From Desulfuromonadaceae bacterium UBA2294 (GTDB taxonomy: Bacteria > Desulfobacterota > Desulfuromonadia > Desulfuromonadales > UBA2294), in NCBI GenBank assembly GCA_002345625.1, contig DDWE01000089.1:1-16321 (forward strand): 16,321 nucleotides of DNA, given 5' to 3'. The stretch's first letter is position 1. Each line of letters opens with the position of its first letter. The position numbers and the translations under genes are program-made. Below the pieces are notes generated by a model. It did not search any database. It was not told the DNA's origin and was given only the letters and a program-made list of their open reading frames with translations. Positions 1-6,073 of this stretch are shown here, piece after piece.

Positions 1-16
1 CGGGGTTAATCTACAG

Positions 17-125
17 CCTCAACGGCCTGAGCTAAGCGGACTGGGCTCGGGCACTTCCAATTGAGTAGAAACTTTTACGCGAACCACCGCTGTATCACCC
101 AGTCCGCTTGAGCACGTGGTTAGAC
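17..125 (-). repeat. attC-like integron recombination site (59-base element)
   Basis: Read on the minus strand, just after the stop of the lipoprotein gene at 130-624, there is a GTCTAAC box (125-119, fits RYYYAAC), a 9-nt spacer, and then AAGCGGACTGGG (109-98). Its perfect 12-bp inverted partner CCCAGTCCGCTT (45-34) follows, then a 10-nt spacer and GTTGAGG (23-17), which fits GTTRRRY except for the last base. The 109-bp length, two core boxes, symmetric inner arms and a large unpaired centre match the layout of attC sites of integron cassettes. The imperfect terminal core is the main weakness. The window ends 16 bp further on, so any next cassette cannot be seen. Confidence 0.72.
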
Positions 126-636
126 AAACTCATTGAATATTACGCAAAATTTCATCAGCGGCTGAGGCTGTGTTGTCTTGTACTTTTTGAAGGGCATCTT
201 CAAAGCCACTTCCCTCTTTAAAAGCATTTACAATCAATAAAATGTTTCGTTCTGCATCATAATCTGATGATGAAGCATTTGCTCCGCTTAGTTCCCTTGG
301 GTGCTTTTCGCGGTATTTTTTGGCAAGTTGAAGCATCTGTAGAGCATCTTTTTTGAAATCGTCATTGCTTTTTTCAAAATAGGTCTCTTTGAGCACAACA
401 ATATCCCCGTCCAAATTATGCTCTATAAACGCAATGACTTCGTCTGTTTTTCCCTCACGAAGAAGCTCCAATAGAGTTACATCTTCAGACACATCGAATA
501 GTTTTAAGTAGGCAAGATATTTTTGATGGTCTGCTTTTGATTTCTCATATTTAGCCAGCGGGACCGTTTGAGTGCATCCACCGAGAACCAAAGCCGCTAC
601 AATTATGTAAAAAGAAATTTTCATATTTTTGTCTAA
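23..636 (-). mobile_element. Integron gene cassette carrying a lipoprotein ORF
   Basis: The unit is bounded on its right (5' on the minus strand) by a GTTAGAC core site (637-631) only six bases before the ATG, and on its left by the attC-like element ending in GTT at 23-21. This is the usual anatomy of an integrated cassette: core site, almost no 5' leader, one ORF, and attC directly after the stop. The DNA is clearly more AT-rich than the genes from 868 onward, as cassettes often are. No integron integrase gene occurs in the window, so this is either the far end of an array extending past position 1 or an integrase-less cassette. Confidence 0.68.
130..624 (-). CDS. Small lipoprotein of unknown function (cassette-borne)
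   Basis: This 164-residue protein begins with a basic, hydrophobic signal (residues 1-16) and a lipobox LGGC with the modified Cys at position 17, so it should be a lipidated envelope protein. Thr follows the Cys rather than Asp, which argues against inner-membrane retention by the E. coli rule. The mature part is charged and mostly helical-looking (many Lys, Glu and Asp, few aromatics), and I recognise no family. The ATG at 624 lies six bases after the cassette core site and has no clear Shine-Dalgarno sequence, a feature seen in many integron cassettes. Transcription probably comes from outside the cassette. Base composition is AT-rich and codon choice differs from the neighbours, consistent with recent acquisition. 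Confidence 0.8.
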   Translation of the reverse strand: MKISFYIIVAALVLGGCTQTVPLAKYEKSKADHQKYLAYLKLFDVSEDVTLLELLREGKTDEVIAFIEHNLDGDIVVLKETYFEKSNDDFKKDALQMLQLAKKYREKHPRELSGANASSSDYDAERNILLIVNAFKEGSGFEDALQKVQDNTASAADEILRNIQ

Positions 637-646
637 CAGGGAATAG

Positions 647-687
647 ACGGTTACCGTGCTATCAGATATAACGGTTACCGTGCTATC
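647..687. repeat. Tandem 17-bp repeat, each copy containing an 11-bp palindrome
   Basis: The sequence ACGGTTACCGTGCTATC occurs at 647-663 and again, identically, at 671-687, a period of 24 bp. Each copy starts with the 11-bp perfect palindrome ACGGT-T-ACCGT. The left copy ends 10 bp from the GTTAGAC core site of the cassette. It could be a pair of protein-binding sites or part of a repetitive element; the sequence alone does not decide. Confidence 0.85.
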
Positions 688-847
688 GATTGAAAATCTC
701 TAAAAATTCAGTGGGTTGTTTTTTAGCAATTTCTAAGGTTAATTTCAACACATTTGAACGGTCACGACGTATGGAGTGGTTTTGCGATTTAAGACCTGTT
801 TCCAATCCGCTGCCGCCTCCAAACAGATTAGAGCAAGGGTGCAGACA
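683..847 (-). pseudogene. Possible 3' remnant of an unidentified gene
   Basis: On the minus strand one frame stays open from within the end of the lipase gene to a TAG at 685-683. Its last part has coding-like composition (charged and amphipathic, e.g. the stretch NVLKLTLEIAKKQPTEFLEI) with AT-rich codons unlike the lipase. No start codon with a ribosome-binding site is visible, and the frame differs from that of the lipase gene. It may be the tail of a gene broken when the cassette region or a repeat was inserted. I do not recognise the family, and chance is not excluded. Confidence 0.3.
720..748 (-). promoter_or_regulatory. Possible sigma-70 promoter for the cassette gene
   Basis: On the minus strand TTGAAA (748-743) is followed after 17 bp by TAAAAA (725-720). 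Transcription from here would cross the tandem repeat and enter the cassette about 90 nt before its ATG. The region is AT-rich and the same bases may be a gene remnant, so chance matches are likely. Confidence 0.25.
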
Positions 848-867
848 GTGTTGTACCCGACACTTTC

Positions 868-2769
868 CTATGGATTGGGGGCCAAAAATACGTCCGGCGC
901 TGCCTTTTCCAGATTTTCCTCCAGTATCCGCCGCACCTCATCGATGGCCAGCGGATTCAATTGACTGGAGTGGCCACTTTTGACGATCAATTCCGACACC
1001 ATTCCGTCGAGATGGGCGCTGCTGTATTCGACGACGCCGTCATTACCGAGTTTCGGATCGCCATCCGTATCAACCGCGATGATCGAATGCCCCTGCACAC
1101 CGGGGGCCAGCGGGATTTCAGCCAGGGTCTTGAGCAGCGGATTGTCCGGTGACATGCCGTCGGCACTGGTGAAAAAAGTTTTCTCCCCCCCCATCAACTT
1201 TTTAACGTCATCGGTCATATAGTCATAATAGTCTAGGGAGTTCTGGACAATGGCGGATGGCAACTTGACCACCCAACGAACCAGGTTTCGGTTCCACTCC
1301 TTGCTCTGAAAGCTCCCTCGATGTGGGGTACTGAGAAAGATGACCTGCTTGACAAAGGGGAGCGGCTTGAGAACCAGTAATTCTCGCGCCCTGGCCTTGC
1401 TCTTTTCGGGCATCTCCAGCTCATCCAGATCCTTTCCGGTCAGCGCTCGCACCAGACTGTCACCGGTATCAACCACCGCAAACTTGGTCAACAGGCCGCC
1501 TTGACTGTGCCCGACCACCACCATTTGCTGCAGAGCCAAGTCCTGTCCCCGCGGATCGAGGGTCGCCACCTTGTCCTGAAGTGCATTACGCAGTTCGCCG
1601 GCCGAGATGGCAACCGCCTTGTTACTGGTGTAGACGAAGTACCAGAACTGGTATTTCTCCCTGATCAGGGGATCGAAACGCAGAGTATTGAACATCTCCG
1701 TCCACCAGACCGGGTTGCTGGCGGTGCCATGGACGAAGACCACCGGGATCTTTCCCGGGCGGTAGGGCTCGGTCATGTAGAGCCCGTCAGGGATTTTATT
1801 CGGCTCCCGGCCCAGGAACGACATCAGGCCGAGATCAAACAGCTCAGAGCCTTCGAGCATATAGGCCATGGGGGCGGTGAGGTCGCTCTCCAGCGGCAGG
1901 GGGGTGCCATCCTTCATCGTTGCAATCCTGGTGTCCTGCGTCGAGAAAAGCTCCAGAACAGCACTGGCCGTGCCGTCGCTGAGGGCATCGATTCCACCGT
2001 CGATTCGCAGAATGGCGGTCATCGCCGCCGCCTGACCGCTGGCGATCTGCTTTGTCGGATTTTTTCTAACGCCGATCAGCGGCAGCCCGATGCCTGCCGT
2101 CCGGTTGCGCACAAAAACGCCGCGAACCAGGTACTGATTCGCCGACAGAAATGCTTCGAACTCGTCCATTTGCCAGGGGAGCTGCGACGGATCAAGAACG
2201 ATGGAGATGCTGCCGGTCGGCAGTTTGCGCTCAGCCGTTTTCAGGACCAGCCCTTCGCTGTCACCGGTTGCGAACCCTTGCCATAAACCGAAATTATACA
2301 GATCGACTGCGGTGCGAACCCGCTGATCAAATACGCTCAGACGCTGACTGGAACGCTCGCTGATGACGAAATAAGAAGCGTAGAGTGCCGAAAGCAGAAA
2401 ATAGTCGGCGGCCAGTTGCTGTTCGTCGTCCTGGTCATTCTCAACCAGTTGACTGCCGTACAGGTAGGACGCCTCGGCCAGAGCATAGAGGATATCCCCG
2501 CGATCATCATGCAGCGCTTTTTCATGCAGAACCGCGATGATGGCTGCCGGATCTTTTTGAAACTGTTGCAGCAGATCGTAGCGGTTGAGCACGATTCTGG
2601 CTTGATTGCTGAGCACGGCTGAATTCAGAGCGTTGGTATGGGCATCATTATAGGCTTCCCGCGCCGAGACCTTGTTGACCCCGACCGGAGTGGCGGAGCA
2701 ACCAGACAGGTAGGCCAGACAAACCAGCAGCGCGACACCTGAACTGAAATGGGTCATTCGTGGCATCAT
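868..2769 (-). CDS. Lipase/esterase-like alpha/beta-hydrolase lipoprotein
   Basis: This 633-residue protein has a signal peptide ending in the lipobox LSGC (Cys24), so it should be anchored in the envelope. Residues ~30-330 form a family-specific N-terminal region. The alpha/beta-hydrolase part follows: oxyanion-side HG at 347-348, nucleophile elbow GHSQGG with Ser422, a lipase-like GNDGVV with Asp577, and a likely catalytic His600 in SGHSS. A complete triad is therefore present and the enzyme is probably active on ester or acyl substrates, which cannot be named. The start at 2769 has GGAG eight bases upstream. It overlaps the stop of the upstream DUF4105 gene in an ATGA, so the two are translationally coupled. 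Confidence 0.85.
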   Translation of the reverse strand: MMPRMTHFSSGVALLVCLAYLSGCSATPVGVNKVSAREAYNDAHTNALNSAVLSNQARIVLNRYDLLQQFQKDPAAIIAVLHEKALHDDRGDILYALAEASYLYGSQLVENDQDDEQQLAADYFLLSALYASYFVISERSSQRLSVFDQRVRTAVDLYNFGLWQGFATGDSEGLVLKTAERKLPTGSISIVLDPSQLPWQMDEFEAFLSANQYLVRGVFVRNRTAGIGLPLIGVRKNPTKQIASGQAAAMTAILRIDGGIDALSDGTASAVLELFSTQDTRIATMKDGTPLPLESDLTAPMAYMLEGSELFDLGLMSFLGREPNKIPDGLYMTEPYRPGKIPVVFVHGTASNPVWWTEMFNTLRFDPLIREKYQFWYFVYTSNKAVAISAGELRNALQDKVATLDPRGQDLALQQMVVVGHSQGGLLTKFAVVDTGDSLVRALTGKDLDELEMPEKSKARARELLVLKPLPFVKQVIFLSTPHRGSFQSKEWNRNLVRWVVKLPSAIVQNSLDYYDYMTDDVKKLMGGEKTFFTSADGMSPDNPLLKTLAEIPLAPGVQGHSIIAVDTDGDPKLGNDGVVEYSSAHLDGMVSELIVKSGHSSQLNPLAIDEVRRILEENLEKAAPDVFLAPNP

Positions 2770-3779
2770 TGCGCTGTCTCCGATCCGGGGAGCCCAACTC
2801 GAATCAACTGTGAGAAGGCCGGGTCCTGGTCAGCCGCCTGGGCTTTTTGATTGATGTAACTGCGCCGTTTCAGCTCGGCAAACGGCAAACTGGTATCGAT
2901 CGCATGCCTTTCATAAAGCATCTCGTCGATATAGCCGTTGACGATCAACCTCCAGTCAAGCTTGGCATCAGGGTTGTAAGGCATGGTGTGCTGACGGATG
3001 CTGGTGGTGCAGTTACCGATCAGGGCATTGTACCACTCAGGGTGTTCTTTGAGCCGGTTGACCTCCTCGATATAGCTGAGAAACACCTTACGGGCCACCT
3101 CCGGGCTGGCATTCAATCGGTAAATATAAACGTCCTCGCCCTTGCCATTTTCACGATAGTTGGTCCGCAACCTGACCAGATCGCGTTCGTCGGCGACGAC
3201 GTAGATGATCTCGTACTGGCGGAAAAATCCCTTGACCGTGGAATAATCCTCCCCCTTCTCCTTACGGGTCTCTATGGAGAAGCAGATGTTGCCCTGTCCG
3301 GCGAAGTCAAAGCTCATCATGGTGTGGGCGATTTTCGGCGAGCCCCAATAGACCAGGAAGAAATCGACCCCCTGCAATTTCGACAGATCAAACGTCTGGT
3401 CGTAGTGATGGACGGTAAAGTCGGTCTCGGTACGGTAATCGTTATTGCGAATATTGTGAATTGTGACCTTGTCGCCGGTAATATCGGCCCAGGCCAGAGT
3501 CGCCAGATCGGATTGCCAATCCCGGTCATTGCGCGGAGGGATGAGCAGCCAGCCGATAAGGACCAGGGTAAAGGCCGCCAAAAAGCCGAGACGCGTTCGC
3601 CTGGTGCTGAACCTGCCGACCAGAACCAGTACACTGCCAATGGCGAAAAAACCGGCCACCCAGGGCCGTATGGCAACCGGAAGGTTTGAATAAAAAATGG
3701 CGACAGTCGCCCACCCCGCCATCGCCAACAGGCAAAACCGAAGCAAAACTTTTCCAAAACCCTGAACCAACCGTTTCAT
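2766..3779 (-). CDS. DUF4105 (Lnb N-terminal-like) membrane protein
   Basis: This 337-residue protein has three hydrophobic segments near its N-terminus (about 11-30, 38-57 and 64-81), then a soluble domain that should face the periplasm. The soluble part matches my memory of the DUF4105/Lnb periplasmic family: a WQSDLA segment after the membrane part, a conserved His in AHTMMSFDF (His152), and a Cys in NALIGNCTTS (Cys257). This His/Cys pair suggests a papain-like thiol hydrolase or acyltransferase fold, which is inference. GGAG lies seven bases before the ATG. The stop overlaps the start of the lipase-like lipoprotein by 4 bp, so the two proteins probably act in the same envelope process, perhaps lipid or lipoprotein turnover. 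Confidence 0.82.
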   Translation of the reverse strand: MKRLVQGFGKVLLRFCLLAMAGWATVAIFYSNLPVAIRPWVAGFFAIGSVLVLVGRFSTRRTRLGFLAAFTLVLIGWLLIPPRNDRDWQSDLATLAWADITGDKVTIHNIRNNDYRTETDFTVHHYDQTFDLSKLQGVDFFLVYWGSPKIAHTMMSFDFAGQGNICFSIETRKEKGEDYSTVKGFFRQYEIIYVVADERDLVRLRTNYRENGKGEDVYIYRLNASPEVARKVFLSYIEEVNRLKEHPEWYNALIGNCTTSIRQHTMPYNPDAKLDWRLIVNGYIDEMLYERHAIDTSLPFAELKRRSYINQKAQAADQDPAFSQLIRVGLPGSETAQ

Positions 3780-3914
3780 AAACTTGCTCCGATATTCTGC
3801 TTTCCAGCGGCCATCCGAATTAGCTCTATCAGCTATTACGTTTTCTCCGAAACAATGACGCGAATCAGATCATCGCCGCAGATAATACATTTTCATTGGC
3901 CGTCCCCACAATGG

Positions 3915-4370
3915 TCAGTACATGGGGACCAGCGAATACCCCCTCGCCTGATAATCGATCACACTGATCAGGCTGTTGACCACCAGATGCAGATTGGGAT
4001 CAAGCTCCTTCTGCTCGATCTTGAACATCCGCGCCGCCACATTGCAGGCCTCCAGCACCATCCCTTTTTCACGGTAATCGGCAAGCCGTTCCCGCACTTC
4101 ACTCAGAATCGCCGCATCAGAATAACCCTCGGTCTTCGGTGCCGTCTTCAGCAGCGGCAAAGTCCCGCCACGAAAAGCGAGGACAAACTCCGGCGTACCA
4201 CCCTGCTGACGGATCCCCTCGGCGGTCTCTTCGATCACCTTCAGGGCGATGAGCAGTTGACCCGGATTGCTGATCCGTACATCAAAGATCGCCTTGCCGG
4301 CCGGTGCAGCGGAGGCGATGGCGGGAAGCAGAACAACAAGGGAAGAGATAACAACCAGTAATCGACGCAT
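3915..4370 (-). CDS. Periplasmic DsrE/DsrF-like protein
   Basis: This 151-residue protein has a clear signal peptide (basic start, hydrophobic 4-17, ASA/AP cleavage near 21). The mature domain resembles the DsrE-like fold of the COG1416 type: an opening beta strand with a helix (KAIFDVRISNPGQLLIALKV), a central strand EFVLAFRGG, and the segment VLEACNVAARMF with a single Cys109. DsrE-family proteins bind or relay sulfur, but most secreted COG1416-type members have no assigned reaction, so I would not infer sulfur transfer from one cysteine. AGGAG sits six bases before the ATG. It is separated from the DUF4105 gene by 135 bp and is probably a single transcription unit. Confidence 0.8.
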   Translation of the reverse strand: MRRLLVVISSLVVLLPAIASAAPAGKAIFDVRISNPGQLLIALKVIEETAEGIRQQGGTPEFVLAFRGGTLPLLKTAPKTEGYSDAAILSEVRERLADYREKGMVLEACNVAARMFKIEQKELDPNLHLVVNSLISVIDYQARGYSLVPMY

Positions 4371-4492
4371 GAGAATCTCCTGTTTGATTATTGTTTTTTC
4401 CGGTTATCCATTTGGCTCAACCTGAGCCCTGATTGCAAAACCCGAAATCGTTTCAACCCGGGTGAAGTCGATTCACTTACAATCGAAAGCAA

Positions 4493-4580
4493 AACCTTGT
4501 CTCACGCAAAGCCGCAAAGCCGCCAAGTCTAACCTAAATAATCCAAGATTTTCTTTGCGCCTTTGCGTCTTGAGTGAGCA
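4493..4580. repeat. Palindromic intergenic repeat with GCAAAG units
   Basis: The left arm contains ACGCAAAGCCGCAAAG (within 4504-4519) and the right arm CTTTGCGCCTTTGCGT (4553-4568). The arms are complementary at 15 of 16 positions and are followed by flanking matches to a CTCAC/GTGAG motif. The intervening ~33 bp is AT-rich. The motif resembles short GCAAAG-rich intergenic repeats seen in many bacterial genomes. Only one copy is visible here, so membership of a repeat family is inferred. Confidence 0.6.
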
Positions 4581-4629
4581 ACGCGAACGGGCGTGAAATT
4601 CTCCTCGACCTAATCTAAGCGCTCGACCA

Positions 4630-4749
4630 TCAGGCCGGATCGTTATACCCGAGCCAGACCTGACCATTTACATCCTCCCAAACCTGGGCTTTGAGGGGCA
4701 GATCAATACCGACCGTTTGCGCGCACTCCTTCAGCGAGACTTTGCGCCC
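4630..4749 (-). pseudogene. 3' remnant of a DUF302-family gene
   Basis: Directly after the amber stop of the hydrolase-OsmC gene, in the same frame, 39 codons read to a TGA at 4632-4630. The peptide contains GIDLPLKAQVWEDVNGQVW and ends LGYNDPA, which matches the C-terminal signature I know from DUF302 proteins (DLPLKALVWED..GKVWLSYNDP). DUF302 domains are about 60 residues in proteins of 130-150 residues, so the N-terminal two thirds are missing. There is no start codon or ribosome-binding site. It is most likely the end of a deleted neighbour gene. Readthrough of the amber codon would append it to OsmC, but nothing suggests that this occurs. Confidence 0.62.
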
Positions 4750-5979
4750 CTATTCCTCCGGCTCCCGCAGGTGGGTCGTAATCCTGATCTCGTCGAGCAG
4801 CGTCTTGTGAACCGGGCATTTTTCGGCGATTTCGAGCAGTCGCTGGCGCTGTTCCTGGCTCAGATCACCGGATAACTCCAGCTCGCGCTCGAAATGATCC
4901 AGTTTCTGCTTCGGATCCTCGCAATGTTCACAATCCTGAGCATGAATCTTTTCGTGGCGCAAGCGAACAACGACCTCAGCCAAAGGCCATTTTTTGCGCT
5001 GCGCATACATCTGCACCGTCATCCCGGTGCAGGCGCCGAGGGCGGCCTGCAGGTAATCGTAGGGTGACGGGCCCTGATTGGTGCCGCCAAAAGCGACCGG
5101 CTCATCGGCGACCAGAGCATGCCCGCTGGCAAACAGATCGCTACGAAAACCACCGGCAGGAGTGCGAACCGTGACCCGATTGTCCATGCCTGCCGGCGCA
5201 GGCTGAACTTCGGCACCGCCCTCCAGATAGCGACCGACCCAGGTGGCGATCATGTCTGCCGCGTAATTCGAATCTTCTTTGCGGGTCAACAGATGGTCGG
5301 CCGGATCGAGTGAGATAAAGCTCTTCGGGTGTTTTGCGGCCTGGTAGATGGCGGCCGCATTGTCAATGCCGACCACCGTATCCCGGGGCGAATGCATCAC
5401 CAGCAGCGCGGCCGAGAGTGTGCGGAGGGTCTCAGCCGGGTCCTGTTTTTGCAGATCATCGACAAAGGCTTTACGGATCGTAAAGGGGCGGCCGGCGATC
5501 TCGACCCGGGCTTCTCCGTCCGCCTCGATCTCTGGCCGGGCAGAGGCGATAAGCTGCAGCGCATGCCGGGGGTCAAAAGGGGCACCAAGCGTCACAACAG
5601 CACGCACCGACTCCATTTGATTCGCCGCGTGCAACACCGCGGCCCCGCCGAGGGAGTGGCCGATGAGCATTGTCGGTGCCTGATAGCTTTCACTCAGGAA
5701 ACGTCCTGCCGCGATAATGTCAGCAACATTGTGTGAAAAACTGGTCGCCGCGAAATCGCCTTCACTGTCGCCAAGACCGGTAAAATCGAAGCGCAATACG
5801 GCTATCTGCCGACGGCTGAGGGCCCGACAGATGTGGACTGCCGCGAGATTGTTTTTGCTGCAGGTAAAGCAGTGGGCGAAGATCGCAAAGGCGAGGGGCT
5901 GCTGGTCTTCGGGCAATTCCAGCACCGCCGCCAGGGCGCTGCCGTCTCGATTCTCAAAGCTGACTTTTCGGGATTTCAT
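4750..5979 (-). CDS. Fusion of alpha/beta-hydrolase and OsmC-family domain
   Basis: This is a 409-residue two-domain protein. Residues 1-255 form a serine hydrolase: GHSLGG nucleophile elbow (Ser109), Asp200 in SPRD, and His229 in ADHLL, a full triad. Residues ~265-405 form an OsmC/Ohr-like domain with its two redox cysteines, Cys317 in LGACTGMT and Cys388 in EKCPVHKTL. OsmC-family domains reduce organic hydroperoxides through these cysteines. The hydrolase half may release or bind fatty-acyl substrates, but the joint substrate is unknown. The same hydrolase-OsmC fusion is an established bacterial architecture. The gene lies 94 bp after the DedA-FAD oxidoreductase on the same strand. A G-rich stretch is the only candidate ribosome-binding site. 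Confidence 0.88.
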   Translation of the reverse strand: MKSRKVSFENRDGSALAAVLELPEDQQPLAFAIFAHCFTCSKNNLAAVHICRALSRRQIAVLRFDFTGLGDSEGDFAATSFSHNVADIIAAGRFLSESYQAPTMLIGHSLGGAAVLHAANQMESVRAVVTLGAPFDPRHALQLIASARPEIEADGEARVEIAGRPFTIRKAFVDDLQKQDPAETLRTLSAALLVMHSPRDTVVGIDNAAAIYQAAKHPKSFISLDPADHLLTRKEDSNYAADMIATWVGRYLEGGAEVQPAPAGMDNRVTVRTPAGGFRSDLFASGHALVADEPVAFGGTNQGPSPYDYLQAALGACTGMTVQMYAQRKKWPLAEVVVRLRHEKIHAQDCEHCEDPKQKLDHFERELELSGDLSQEQRQRLLEIAEKCPVHKTLLDEIRITTHLREPEE

Positions 5980-6073
5980 AAACGCCCCCGTCGATTCCTG
6001 CTATCCATGGTTGGATCTTTAAATACAATCTTGGACGGAAGCTGGCTCCAAGCCACATGATCCCTCCGCAGCA

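Noticed and set aside
847..864. Inverted repeat AGTGT/ACACT just after the lipase stop as a terminator
   Set aside because: Five pairs only and no T run on the minus strand.
1501..2286. 261-codon plus-strand frame
   Set aside because: Antisense to the lipase-like lipoprotein; rich in Arg, His and Gln without motifs and without a ribosome-binding site.
2847..3689. 280-codon plus-strand frame
   Set aside because: Antisense to the DUF4105 gene, with a low-complexity-like composition and no support as a gene.
4473..4667. 64-codon minus-strand frame
   Set aside because: It runs across the palindromic repeat and overlaps the DUF302 remnant in another frame, with no start signal or motifs.
4750..4752. 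TAG as pyrrolysine or a readthrough codon
   Set aside because: The OsmC domain is complete before the TAG, the following 39 codons are a truncated DUF302 tail, and no pylT or pylS gene is in the window.
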